This document shows positions 12,570 through 24,144 of a stretch of 64,000 nt of DNA, piece after piece. The number at the start of each line of letters is the position of its first letter. Position 1 is the stretch's first letter. Source of the DNA: Lytechinus variegatus (Eukaryota > Echinodermata > Echinoidea > Temnopleuroida > Toxopneustidae); the NCBI RefSeq assembly GCF_018143015.1, contig NC_054746.1, forward strand, positions 19,149,532 to 19,213,531, given 5' to 3'. The translations under genes were made by a program, and so were the position numbers. The notes under the pieces were generated by a model. It was given only the letters and a program-made list of their open reading frames with translations. It ran no database searches and was not told where the DNA came from.

Positions 12570-12757
12570 CTGTCATAAATAAAAAATTATACAGACCATT
12601 CTGGTAATAAGTGATTTATTTTCATCAAACAGTATTGGTTTTCACAGAACATTCTGGTAATAAGTGATTTATTTTCATAAAACAGTATTGGTTTTCACTG
12701 TCATAAAAACAAATTATACAGAACATTCTGGTAATAAGTGATTTATTTTCATAAAAC
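12555..12757. repeat. Three-unit tandem repeat overlapping an aida splice acceptor
   Basis: Units start CAGTATTGG at 12555, 12630 and 12683, with lengths 75, 53 and 75 bp. The middle unit lacks about 22 bp. Unit 1 includes the real acceptor of the aida start-codon exon. Unit 3 carries a second copy of it (AG at 12698-12699), whereas unit 2 has lost it. Confidence 0.85.
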
Positions 12758-13840
12758 TTAATCTTAGATGGCCCATTTCATTGAAAATATATCAATATGC
12801 ATTAAATCTGTTACTGATTGTTTCTATATTTCATCTTTGATATTTTATTGTAATCGAACAACCTCATATTTTTCATTTTGTTTGAAGTTTGAACACCTTT
12901 GTATTAGACTTTGTTAGAGCAATATTTGGTCAATTAGTTTAAAAATGCAAGATCCAAATCTGCAAGTACAAAACAAGAAATGAACAAACACACTTCTTTC
13001 TTACAGTAAATATATTAACATTCCATAGCCAACAAATATGTTCACAGAATGCGACTTGTGACACTTCAACATGCTGTACCACTTTCAATGTTATAATGCA
13101 TATACATTATCTTTAGGCCACTATGCATACCTGCCAACAGTTAGTAATCAAAATTCCTACTCTGATCGTGCGATTCCCAAATTTTTTACAGATGGTCAAC
13201 ACCATGACCCAAAAAAGAAACCAACATTTATAAATAGCAGTGAGCGAGTAAAGCATGGAAATTTTTGTCCTTACATGTACATGTATTTACCCTTTTACTT
13301 TAATTTTCTACCAGTTATCTCTAGAAAGTAGTATAAAAGCAGTTTGTGCAATGACATTTTTTCATTTTCACAATTATCCATTGATAATGTAAAAATAATT
13401 CAGAAAATGTAAATAAATGAATATTGACAAAAATAATCAACACTTAAACACATTGTAAAACTTACTGATTTTTTTTGCTCAAAGTACATGTAGCAGCACA
13501 TTCAGTTTATTATTACTGATTGATATCATACATTTAGACTGTGATTTTTGTTTACCTGCACACTAAAAAAAAGTTATTTTCATTTTTTGTGATATATAGG
13601 TTATCTCTTTTGAGGCCCTCTATTGGTGATCTAGATTTGGATTCAATATACTTTATTTCTTAAAAATATGTTTTTACATAAATTCTTTTGGCAGAAGAAA
13701 TATAATTGTGCTTATACAGGTACCTCTAACTTTTTTGTTAGTTCTAGTTGACCAGGCCTTAGTCTAATGTTAAAGCTGGAGCCAGTTTTGCAACAGGCAT
13801 CGGAGCCCCCATTTCATGAAATGGTTTTGGTAGAACAAGA
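12758..13840. other. aida 5' intron, no gene seen
   Basis: AT-rich intron between the 17462 leader exon and the start-codon exon. No convincing exon, RNA gene or intact element. Confidence 0.4.
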
Positions 13841-14805
13841 TTATCGCTCAACTATTTCACAAAGCCAATTTGGGCGATACAAAGAATGGTCCTTGGAATG
13901 ACACCTCCAGACATGTCCTATGTAGGCATGATCTACTTGTGTAGTTTGTGTGTAGCTGCCTGTGACGAACCGGGTGGCTCGTCTCTGTACCATTTCCAGC
14001 AATCTGGTGTTCTTGACTGGGCATGGGTGCCATGCTATCGAAGTGTATTCCAAGTGGGGTCTAACATGTGTGTGGTATATAGACATTCCTTCACTATTTT
14101 AGAGCAGTATAAGAAGCTCCTTCTTCTCATGAAGTTTAAAGCCCTCATACCTTTGGCAGTTGCCTGTTGTGATTGCTTATCCCATTTTAGGTTGTTTTCT
14201 ATATTCCTAGGTATTGATGGCTATTTACTTCCTGTAGTTGTTGACCAAGGAGTAATTTGTATGTCCTGGTACTTGATTTCTGGAGATCCTCATGACAGAG
14301 CATTTGGATGCGTTGAATTTCATCCCCCATGTGACCAAATTATCCAAGTGTTTTTGAAGTGATTCGTCATCGGAGGGGTTGGATATTGCTCGCTAGAGTA
14401 TGCGATCGTCTGCGAACAGTCTTGCCGTGCTGTGAACTGCTTCCGAGAGGTCGTTTATGTACAAAATGAAGAGGTGGTGCCCGAACACTGTTCCCTGCAG
14501 AATACCGCGTAGAACTGGTAACCAGTTTGATGTTTTTTCCATTCACTACTGTTCTTTGATGTCTCTGGGTTAGGAAGGATATTATCCACTCAAGGGTCTT
14601 GCCACAGATGCCATACAAGTGAAGTTTCTGCAACAGTTTCTTGTGGGGGACGACATCGAATGCTTTGCTTACGTCGAGTATTGCGATGTCACATGTCTCC
14701 TTGTTGTTGTGATGAGTAGCAAGATCATGGATTGTGGCAACTAATTGTGTACATGTATCACATGATCTACCCCATGTGAAAGCATGCTGGTAGTAGAAAG
14801 GATTG
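13841..14805 (-). mobile_element. Degraded LINE reverse-transcriptase fragment
   Basis: On the minus strand, RT motifs run in order: FTWGRSCDTCTQLVATIHDL, ILDVSKAFDVVPHKKLLQKL, YGICGKTLEWIISFLTQRHQ and RPHLEYTSIAWHP. They are interrupted by stops and frame changes. The pattern fits the L2/CR1-like LINEs common in echinoderms and differs from the 6103 and 29904 copies. Confidence 0.8.
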
Positions 14806-16935
14806 AGTTTGACATATCATCTTTAAACATTTTGGGGGTCATTCGATTGCACTCTGAAGCATTTTATCTGAGATGGCGCCAAGTTATTATATATATAGGT
14901 GCCGTCATCAATTTCACTGCAAAACGGATGTCATTTAAACTTCTCCTGGGTAATCTAGGCCAAAATAAAAAAATCAATATTTTTTCTCGCATTTTCTCCC
15001 TCTTTTCCCCACCCCTTTTCCATTTTTTTTTTCAGCCAAACTTAAAATATGAAATGGTCGGCACTTTTTCTGACCCCTCATGTTTTATCATTAGATAAAC
15101 AACATGAAAACAAATTTTAAAAAAAATTATGTATGGTAAAGAAAACATGTTTATAACGTTCAGCAAAACAAAACCCAAACAAAAACCAAAGGCAAAAATA
15201 AAAAGAAAAACACGATACAAAACTATGTTACTAAACATGCTAAATCATTTATTTATCTTTATTTAATTTTCATTATCATTTTTATTATTTTTTGCTGAGA
15301 TTAAATATAATCAATGAAACTTAAAAACTGTGCTAACTTGAGATGATGAATGAAAAAAAAAAAATCTGTGATAACAAAAAAGCTAATTAAAGTATAGATT
15401 ATGCCTATTACGAATCCATCACCATCATTACAAATGAAGAAAAGGTTATGGAAAGTCCAAACAAAAAGGCGCATTTTAAATTATAGAGAAGGCCATACAT
15501 GTATGTCATGTCAAAGCAATAATGTACATCTTGACTCCTTAACTTGTCTCCTTGTTTAAGAAAAAATAGTAAGATATGAAATAGTAAGGACCTCCCTCAT
15601 CGCTGCTCTCAAAAAACCCGGACAATCAACTACTATCTTTTTTTTTCAATTATAGTGGAGGGGACAAATGAAAGTCTTGCCAATATTTTTTCAATACTAT
15701 TGACATATCATAACCTTGTTCATTGAATGAGTGACTATCGATATCAAACGATGTCGCAGACTTGGAAAACAAAATTGCCTTCATGAAACGGAAAGCGCTG
15801 ATGTGTCGCCAATCTTACTATCTTGGAAGAATGGTCCTAGGGCAAGGACGTTCCTACGTATCGCTCATGGGCCGATTGCACGAAAGGGTCTTTGCAAGAA
15901 CCGTCTTTAGTGTAGCCCATTTTTATGGTGCGTCATGTGAAATGCATTTCAAATAAATTATCTGCAAACATATTTTATTCAGCTGTTAAAATAAACAGAA
16001 TACGGTATTTGTTTATTAAATGATGTGGTATCTCATGTTCATGAAATTGTATAAAATTTGATGTAAAAGCTAGACCAAAAGCTTCAGTCTCTGTTATGCT
16101 GGTTGTTCTGCTGAACTTTGTTGGCTCCACTCAGCAAATACAGAAACCAAAGTTTTAGCTCAATTTGTACAGGTACTTAACGGCCATATGTTTATGTATT
16201 TAAATTTGAATAAAACAGGGAAGTGAAGTTACGCGACAGCCGAAGTAAGCCACTGTTTTTCCCCTCTTAAGTTTATTTTTCAGTTTTGGTGCATTTCAGG
16301 TCAAAACGGAATAATGTTGTAAATCGGATCGAAAATAAGATCGAAAACTGGATCGGCAGTTAAGCTTCTAAAATCGAAATCGAAAATCGAATCGGCGATG
16401 TTTAAAAACAAAGGAATACATCAAAATTTTGTTCGCGGTCGCGCATCTTCCTGACAAAGTCACAAAGACGAATGCATTGGAATGGAAGTCGCCAACACGC
16501 GCGATCGTTTGGAACATGTTTTAAAGGGGTTTTGAGGTGTTATAAGAGTGATATTTATTAGAAAGATAAACGAAAGATGCATCTTCCGAGCAAAGGCGGA
16601 AAGGTAAATAAAATGAAAATATTTCTCATAGATCACAGGTTAATGAACGATCGGCGGGACATCTTTTATAAGTATTTTTAGGTGATAGCGATTTAGAATT
16701 ATTGGAATGCTCTCTTAATCTCGTACGACGCATCATCTTAAAGTCGCAAGTGCAATTAAAATGTAGTAGAAGACGCAAGCAGGCACGATGATTTGAAATA
16801 TCTTATTAAAATGTTTTGGGTAGCTAGCGTTTTCAAATAAATTTATTACTATCTTGAGAAATGAACTTTTGATATCTAAGAAGAAATATAAAAGAAGCAT
16901 CTCCCGACGAAGTTGCAAAGACAAATATATAATTG
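14806..16935. other. aida 5' intron, no gene seen
   Basis: Mostly AT-rich sequence. 16320-16400 is rich in GATCGAAA-like words. A 64-codon ORF at 15762 has no recognisable features. Confidence 0.4.
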
Positions 16936-17190
16936 AGGTTGAGAAGATGTATATTGTCATAAACGATGTAAGAGAGTAACGCAATGAGCTCCGTCGATGG
17001 CGTCGATAGTACGACTTTTATAAGTTCACGGCGGGGTCCGCTCTCACCACGAGGACGAGGTTGAAGAGAAGATGTCTGTCATCATAAAGAGGGTAAGAGA
17101 GTAGCGCAGTGAGCTCCGTCGGTAATACGACCTTTCAAAGTTCACGGCGGCGTCCGCTATCGCCACGAGGTTGAAAATAGAATGTATATC
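16936..17190. repeat. Diverged tandem repeat, period about 110-120 bp
   Basis: Units begin GAGGTTGAGAAGATG (16936), GAGGTTGAAGAGAAGATG (17057) and GAGGTTGAAAATAGAATG (17166). The first two share GTAAGAGAGTA, GAGCTCCGTCG and AGTTCACGGCGG. It is more CG-rich than its surroundings and close to the aida leader exon. Confidence 0.75.
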
Positions 17191-17461
17191 ATGCAATTGG
17201 CCCCAACTCGTCATGAAACAGGCCCCGACACCCTGCACTCTGCAGCACTCCTAGTACCAATGAGGTCCAAACATTACATGTATGGACCTCATAGGCGACA
17301 TCAGTACTATTTTTGGGTTAGAAAAGTTTGAGCACAGGATATTTCTATATTTATATCACAAGTACAAGTTATATTGTTTTTTTTTTCTTTAATGCTTGAT
17401 TTTCGAGTGTAAAAGCATTGTTAGCAACAACAAAAAATGAAAGAAAATAAGGGAAACTTAC

Positions 17462-17600
17462 ATTTTGACGACTTTTTCCTGATTTTCTTGGCAGTTGCCC
17501 TTCACTTCTGACTCGCGATCGAAGCTGATATGCAGATCACGTGATACGCGTTCTCGTCAGGTGATCGGATGGTTATTCTTTTCGCCAGATGTTGATAATT
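17462..17600 (-). promoter_or_regulatory. Probable noncoding first exon and promoter of aida
   Basis: A strong minus-strand donor, AAAAT|GTAAGTTT, follows a CG-containing stretch with no ATG in frame with aida. It is the best candidate partner for the aida acceptor at 12570. A palindromic E-box, ATCACGTGAT (CACGTG at 17538-17543), lies just upstream. The upstream limit (TSS) cannot be set from sequence. Confidence 0.5.
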
Positions 17601-18856
17601 ATATATTTCATAACGCAGCGTTCATCGCAAATTTAGGTGAAAGAGATTAAAGTTAAACTGCGCAAGCTTTAATTTTTTTCAAAAATAACGTTTAATTGAT
17701 TGCACAAGTTTCGCCTCGGACATGTAGGATCATTTGGTCCCATATTGGCGTAACTACGGGGGGGGGGGGGAGGTGTCCCTACCACTACCGTCCACAAGCC
17801 AGCAATTATCTTTTTTCTCTCTTTTTTAACCAAAATGCTCCCCCCCCCCCAGAAAAAAGGAACCAGGGTTAAAGAGAAAGAGAATGATGATAGAGGAACA
17901 CAAAATACTTTATTTTTTCAGCTTTTACTGCATCGACTTATAATCAAATATTAAATGGGGCTTAGAACATTTTTTTTTAAAGTCAATTAATAAAAATATT
18001 CCTCCTCGGGATTTGAGCTTTCATGAAATATCAATCTTTTTCATGATTACCGAAAATACTTTAAATGTCAAAAAAAAATTTATCGGTGTATGAAGCTTTA
18101 GCTGATACCTTGCGCCCGCCTTAATTATTTTAATGTTGAGATACAACTATGCTTTTAATGAATTCCTAAAAACATTAATTCTCAGATCATTTGTCGCAAT
18201 CGAATGATTCGATTGGTAAGCTAATGAATAATTGTTATGATTCATGAATTGTTTAAAATGTGTCTCTCTATCAGTTTTGAATATTTAAAAAAATGTCAGC
18301 TCGTGCTTTTTGCTTGCAATATTTTGATTAGTAAGAAGTTCTTGTGTATGCGAGTTTGATAGATAAATAACTAGAGAGAGGGGGGGGGTCCCTCAGCTAC
18401 TTGTCCTCGCTTATTCCATATTTTTTTATTATGCTCGTGTTGTATTTCAAAGTCTTTTCTTTTTCTCACCCTTTTTATTGTCTCGGAGCTTCCCTCTATT
18501 TCTTTGCTACGATGTATAGCCCTTCTTACTTGTTTCAATTCTTTTATGTTCTCATTTCATTGAAAACATAATTATTAAACTCACGTAGAAGACTTTACAA
18601 CGAAATTTTGATATTGTTTTTTCTTGTTTGTTTGGCTTTATTTTTCTTCTCCTCAGTCCTTCTTTTTCTTCTTAGTTTCCCTTTCCTTATTTTCTCTTAT
18701 TTCATTTCATGAGGCATCCGCCAACTTATATACAACAACAAACATATTTAGAGGCCGATATCCAGTGAGGGGGTGTGGTGGTGTGCCCCTCTAAAAAAGG
18801 AGGAAAATAGGAAGGAAAAAAAGAAGGGAAGGGGAAAAAATAAGAAAAAAAGAAAG
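17601..18856. other. Intergenic sequence with C/G homopolymers
   Basis: Contains a likely end of a G-tract hAT-like element near 17741 (TTGGCGTAACTACGGGG) whose partner end was not found, plus G or C runs near 17759, 17839 and 18381. No gene seen. Confidence 0.4.
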
Positions 18857-18992
18857 ACGATGATGGCAATGATGATGATGATGATGATAATGATGGTGGT
18901 ACTGGTGATGAAGATGAGAATGAAGTTGGTGACGATGATGATGATGGTGGTACTGGTGATGAAGATGAGAATGAAGTTGGTGACGATGATGA
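18857..18992. repeat. GAT-rich tract with an exact 51-bp tandem duplication
   Basis: A short (GAT)n tract leads into two identical 51-bp units, 18891-18941 and 18942-18992, each starting TGATGGTGGTACTGG. The unit length is a multiple of three, so the surrounding ORF looks repetitive, but its composition is low complexity. Confidence 0.85.
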
Positions 18993-19343
18993 TGACTAGA
19001 TGTAATTTTGTTATTTTGTCTTTAAAAAAAAATAATAGTGCAAAGGCGAAATCATTTAAAGTTTATTATGAAAATAACAAAAAAAATAATTTGAAAAATT
19101 GTACGTATGCGTATGGAAAATCCATCCCCCACCAAAAAAGAAAAAAAGTGAGATTTTGTTTTGCTTTTGTGACGGCGTAGGTCTATGCGAGCAGCTATGG
19201 GATATAATTATGGGAAAAAAGTAAATGAAATGTCAAGAAATACATGATAATGACTTTTATTGTACATTCAGTATATCAGTAGATAACTTCATACTCGTTC
19301 CAAAAAAGAAAAAAGTGGGTATATTATGGACCATTAAAAATGG

Positions 19344-19390
19344 GCAGTTGCTCTATATATTGTATTACATAGAATATATAGAGCAACTGC
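19344..19390. repeat. Perfect 18-bp inverted repeat
   Basis: GCAGTTGCTCTATATATT (19344-19361), an 11-nt loop, then its exact reverse complement at 19373-19390. Confidence 0.8.
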
Positions 19391-19416
19391 TCGTGTGTAG
19401 CGGTAAGTTATTCACC

Positions 19417-19577
19417 TGGGGAGTGTTTCATCAACATTTTTGTCCGACAAGTTGTCAGATCTGACATCTTTCTCTGACTCTGATTGGCTGTGAGGCACTG
19501 TTACTATGGTAACTGTCAGATAAAATAGGACTTGTCGGATAAAACGTCCGACAAGTCCTTTCATGAAACGCTCCCCC
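19417..19577. mobile_element. MITE with GTTTCAT-type terminal repeats
   Basis: The left end is GGGGAGTGTTTCATCAA and the right end reads TTCATGAAACGCTCCCC. The word GTCCGACAAG or its complement occurs three times inside. It directly abuts the next element. Confidence 0.7.
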
Positions 19578-19735
19578 GGGCTCCGTAACACAAAGGTTTG
19601 CGATGGATTGCAAATATGAAAGAAGTGCACTGATTGGTCCCTGGTCAGCATTTTAAACCAAATGCGCGTGTAACATTGATATTGATTGGTCAGTTCATTT
19701 AGCGATTGATCGCTAATCTTTGTGTAACGGAGCCC
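19578..19735. mobile_element. 158-bp MITE, GGGCTCCGTAACACAAAG ends
   Basis: Left end GGGCTCCGTAACACAAAG; right end is its reverse complement with one mismatch, CTTTGTGTAACGGAGCCC. Inside are GCGAT and ATCGC words. No obvious target duplication. Confidence 0.75.
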
Positions 19736-20661
19736 AGATCTACATAATTCATGCGGCGCACGGCGCGTGCGCAATGTTTAATAATTATTGCTGTGAATGT
19801 CATCAAAAACATAATCTCACAGATCAAATAATGCCAGCTCGACGCGCAAAATCAGAAAAAATATATATTTTCTGCCCTGATAATTTGATAACCCTAACCT
19901 AACCCAATTTCTAAGTATTTTTATCATAAACAGGATAACTATAGACAATGATTGAAATTAACTTTAAATTCTTTTGCGAAAATGAATATGAAGGACAGCT
20001 TTTTGATAAAGAACAGTTTTAGAATTTTAGAGCGCGATTTATACCTACAACCGCTAAATCCTGTCACTGTCGGTATACATGAAGCAGTGATTCCATCAGC
20101 TTACGGTAATAATTTTTGCAACAGGGGCGCCAGTCCGAGTAATACAGCTCGCGCCAGTCCTAGTATACACTCTTCCATATGGAAGAGTGTTTACTCGCTG
20201 TGATTTCGATCTCACACATATAAAAAAATAGAACAGCTAAGCCTTGATCACAGGCCAAAATGCCTTAACGATTTCTCCGCGGCATTAACAACTCTCGTAA
20301 GGGCGCTCCATTTATAAACAAAGTTGCATGAATAGCTGTCTATGGCGACAAAAATTAACGCAGAATTGTAGCCAGAAGCGTGGGAAATTGGCAGAAAATT
20401 CAAGAAAAGAACCGGTGAGTACCGATTTAACAGTAAATGTACCATTCATTAACATTTATTGAATCATAAGAATATTCATTTTTTAGTTAAACAAAGCTTA
20501 GTTCTAAGCTAGGGCACCCATGGGTTCATATCGTCTCGCGAGCGAAGGATTATCAGTCATACGCACGCGACACACCACTACACTTCGAAAATACAGTGGG
20601 CTTTTGCCCACATAAAATATTATGTATAAATAAATATTCCACATCCTGCTATGACACTTAC
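19736..20661. other. Intergenic sequence containing a 24-bp palindrome
   Basis: The exact palindrome ACACTCTTCCATATGGAAGAGTGT is split here as ACACTCTTCCAT plus ATGGAAGAGTGT, at 20167-20190. Just upstream, GCGCCAGTCC is repeated twice. No gene seen. Confidence 0.6.
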
Positions 20662-20850
20662 CGAATCATTTAGATCCTTCCGTGACTTCTCCTTGAAGTT
20701 TCTTTCTAAAAATATGTATATTTTCTTGATCTTTAGTGAAGATTTTACGGAGATAGAAATCAGTCAGCGTTGATATCAATTTTCTCCTGAAGAGGGCGCG
20801 CGATTTATATTCATATCAAAGACACGACAAGGGAAAGAATAGGCACCTAC
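20662..20850 (-). promoter_or_regulatory. Candidate noncoding first exon on the minus strand
   Basis: Minus-strand donor ATTCG|GTAAGTGTC (GT at 20661-20660) below a CG-bearing stretch. It could be an alternative leader for aida or the start of an unannotated RNA. The donor strength and the divergent partner at 21380 are the only evidence. Confidence 0.3.
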
Positions 20851-21148
20851 ACTATTTTACACGCATATCGACGCAAGGCATTACGCAAAGTCCGTGAAGT
20901 TTCCAATCTTTTCATTGTATAGACTTTGGTATACCGTATACGTATTATTGACGTTCGTCAAAGCTTGTACTGCTGGTTTCTTTCCAGGCACGTATATTAT
21001 TTTCATTTTTTTTTTATCAGTCATCTTTTTAAATTAATGCAAATGAGTGTTATCATCACCAATAATAATCATTAATTATGTTTTTTGAAGGCATTTCATT
21101 AATTGGTGCCCATAATTAGTAAATTAATCATGATAGGCACGGCCGTAG

Positions 21149-21175
21149 TCACTAGATGGCGCTGTCGCGGAAGTG
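21149..21175. promoter_or_regulatory. CTCF-like and ETS-like motifs in a possible divergent promoter
   Basis: TCACTAGATGGCGCT (21149-21163) fits the CTCF core consensus. CGGAAGTG (21168-21175) fits an ETS site. They lie between the minus-strand donor at 20661 and the plus-strand start at 21380. Confidence 0.4.
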
Positions 21176-21379
21176 CTCAAAATTTGTACGTAAGCTTTGT
21201 CCGCTTGTCAATGAGTGAAATCGCATAGCGATGCGATATCGTCAAAATTAAGCCCCTGTCAGCGCGGATGAATATGATATTTTCTCTTTGTGATTGTCCT
21301 CCCGTGCGATGAAAAATATGTCATCGTAATGCATAGGACTTTCGCGAGCTACCGAAGTCATTTTCGTGCCCCAAATTCC

Positions 21380-21594
21380 ATGAAATCTTCCAAAAATAAC
21401 CATGAAAGTGTCGGTAAGTCAAAAGTGTCGTGAGTTGCTCTCAATTCTTACCTTATTTAGTTGTATTTCTTGCAAAATGGGTCTCGAAGGGTTCTGGATT
21501 TTCCGTTGATTGTGAAACTTGAATTGATTTCCTTTCTGTGTCTTGCAGTTAAATTGCAGCGCGGGGAATCGCAAGGGCTATGGAAGCCCTTCTC
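21380..21594 (+). CDS. Candidate first two exons of an unrecognised plus-strand transcript
   Basis: ATG at 21380 opens MKSSKNNHESV and reaches donor GTCG|GTAAGT after 21413. The next acceptor, GTGTCTTGCAG, ends at 21548 and continues in frame as VKLQRGESQGLWKPFS to a weaker donor TCA|GTGAGG after 21594. The next good acceptor (TTCTTTCTGCCAG, exon from about 22288) adds a stop after seven codons. So this may be a leader or a long noncoding RNA. Not recognised. Confidence 0.3.
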
Positions 21595-22956
21595 AGTGAG
21601 GTTTACAAGCTGAGCTGCCCTTGAATTTGGTCGAATTTCGAGCCATTTTAATCGCGCGCACGGGATGATTAATTAACATAACAATTAGCAGATTAGAGAT
21701 CAAGATTACGTCACGTACGTGCGTACGTGTGATACACAGAAATGAAATAGAACTTGAATCACACGGAATCACAGTCAAGAAATGCTTTGTTTTCTTTGTT
21801 TGCTAAATGATTTCCTGAATTTAAAATCATGAATAAACACCAGAGTAATGACATGAAGGAGATAATCATGGTCATATGAGGAATAACTAAATATTTTCTG
21901 AAAACGAGTGAATATGATGGGGCAATAATGTCCATGCACTGGAAAATGAAGTACATTCACCTCACTGTCAGTGCAGTGGTGTTAGTCACTCAGACACAGT
22001 GCTTTACTGCCTTTTACTGGCATTTTCTTTGCACTGCCGCCGCCACTGGTTTTTCTTTTGCCAACTAGATTAAAACTCATTTATTAATATGTTTATTGCA
22101 ATTTTTGAATAAATGGTAATACAAAGTGGAAAAAAAATGAAGATAAAAATAATTTGGACTAAAATATGCCATCACCCCCCCCCCCCCCTCTAAAAAATAC
22201 ACACTATCTTGAATGACTCGTTTATTTAATTTGCATTGAAAAAATAAATAATTGTATTTATGCACTTTTTTATTTCTCATTCTTTCTGCCAGAATATCAG
22301 ATGCCATCATGAATAGCCTCACCTCCAGATTGAACTCCTAAACATCTTGACAATGACTATCTACTGAGATATCTTGCCTTCTTGAGATTGGAAGTTTTAA
22401 GTTCAAGTCAGAGTGACCTAAGGCCCTACTAACAAGAAGAATCCAGATTTACATAAAAACAAATCCCACGAAAGATACAAACTGATTTTACTCTTAATGT
22501 GTAGTGTGTATGTGAGACACTGTGTTTGTGTTTATTTTGAGGAGGACCTCCTGACTCTGTTTTTATTATTTTATTGACTGAATGAATGATCAATACCTAA
22601 AAGTGAGAACTGATTTTTGAGGAGAGTACATTAGTGTATGGTTTTGAGTGAATTTGATTTGAGTAACTGTTTTTCTTTATTATTTTTCTCATAATTATTA
22701 TTTTGCCTTTTATTATATATTTTCAGTTATATATTGTCAGTTACATTAAGTTGAACTTCCAAATTTGATCAAAGTGTTCAATTCTTGGATAGAATTTTAT
22801 CAGGTAATAAAACTGAGTTTGATAAATCTAAAAAAGGACAATGAAAAAATATGAACACTTGGAGATGCTCACTAAGAAGAGGAAAAAACATGAAAGGAAA
22901 TGGAACTTAAGTGGATGTTATAGCATGCCATTCGCAGATCTCCAAGCACCAGGAAT
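21595..22956. other. Intergenic or noncoding transcript sequence
   Basis: Contains the acceptor-like TTCTTTCTGCCAG near 22287 and a C-run near 22180. No coding exon can be defended. Confidence 0.35.
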
Positions 22957-23201
22957 CATAAGCGGCGGAAGTGGGGGGGGGTTATCCCCCTAAATTTGAG
23001 GTGGGGAGGGGACGATTCCATCCCCCTCGATTTTTTGTTGATAACCTTATTTTTTATTTTTTTTGGCTTGTCAATTTTCAATTTTGTTTCCTGTGTCCCC
23101 CCAAGATATTATTTGGTCACTATCTTTTTTTTTTCGGGGGGGGGGGGGGTCAAAAGATTTTGGCGGTTCCCCCCTAAAATTTTTTGCTTCCCCCACCAAT
23201 G
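22957..23201. mobile_element. hAT-like G-tract element, 245 bp
   Basis: Starts CATAAGCGGCGGAAGTGGGG and ends CCCCCACCAATG. Flanks CCAGGAAT and CCATAAAT agree at 6 of 8 positions, a decayed 8-bp target duplication. G/C runs lie just inside both ends. Confidence 0.65.
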
Positions 23202-23958
23202 CCATAAATGTTGATGTTCAACTGAGAGTTGCTGAAGTGGAATCTCTGTTTGTCTGTGAACTTGTTATAGAGAATGATTATTCCAGGACAAGTTAGATGA
23301 TATTACCCAGCCCATAGCATACATCCCAACAATGGAATGGAGGCAATATACCCCTGTAATACATGAAGTATCATATTATCTTTAGGTTGGTTTGGAAAGT
23401 AAGTCCTCTAGTCAATATTAATGTCTGCCCAACAAAATGGTACTATCTGGCAATTTGGTGGTTCAATCACAAGCAGAAAAAGTTTAGTAAATTGACACTA
23501 GTAAGACAATTAAACAAATATAATACAGCCAAACTGTCTGACCCCTTACTTGACTACTGACTTAACTAATTATTGAAAAAATGACAAGGGATGCTTAGGC
23601 CCTTTGTAACCATTTCATTGGGCAGACTGAAGCAGATGACTAGAATTCATACTTTCATGAAGATGAAGGAACATCAAAATGATTATTACAATTTAGCAAA
23701 TATGAATTTATAACACTGTCATGGTTATAAAAAATAATGAATTTCTATCAAGTAAAATGACAATACAATGTAAGACATAACTGCAATGAAGTAATTTCAT
23801 TTCCAAAAGATATCTTCCATAATTTAATAACCAAATTTCTCAAGATAATATTTCTTCTGCACAAATTGTATGAAATGCTCAGTGTAAATCATGCTGTTTA
23901 TAAATCTCTAGGAATTTTTTTTTTTCAAAATGAAAATACATGTAAACTTAATCAAAAC
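23202..23958. other. Intergenic sequence, no gene seen
   Basis: Short open frames near 23220 and 23363 lack splice or start support. Confidence 0.35.
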
Positions 23959-24144
23959 CAGGGGTGGTGGATCCAGGATTTATCCTGGGGGGGCACATTT
24001 TCAGGATGAAAATTTGTCAAGCAAAAAAGGGCCTTACGGGGGGGGCATTCTTTGATGAAAATACATATTTTCATTACATCTTGACTCTAGCTCTCAAAGG
24101 GGGGGGGGTTGAGCTAGATGTGCCCTCCCCCAGATCCACCAGTG
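23959..24144. mobile_element. hAT-like G-tract element, 186 bp
   Basis: Starts CAGGGGTGGTGGATCC and ends CAGATCCACCAGTG, with G runs next to the ends. Flanks ATCAAAAC and ATAAAAAT agree at 6 of 8. Confidence 0.6.

Noticed and set aside
13886..14362. 158-codon plus-strand ORF
   Set aside because: Antisense of the minus-strand LINE reverse-transcriptase fragment.
17741..17870. TTGGCGTAACTACGGGG followed by a G run
   Set aside because: Looks like one end of a G-tract element, but no matching second end or duplication could be found, so boundaries are not claimed.
18773..19180. 135-codon Met/Lys-rich ORF
   Set aside because: Product of A-rich and GAT-repeat sequence; no start or family support.
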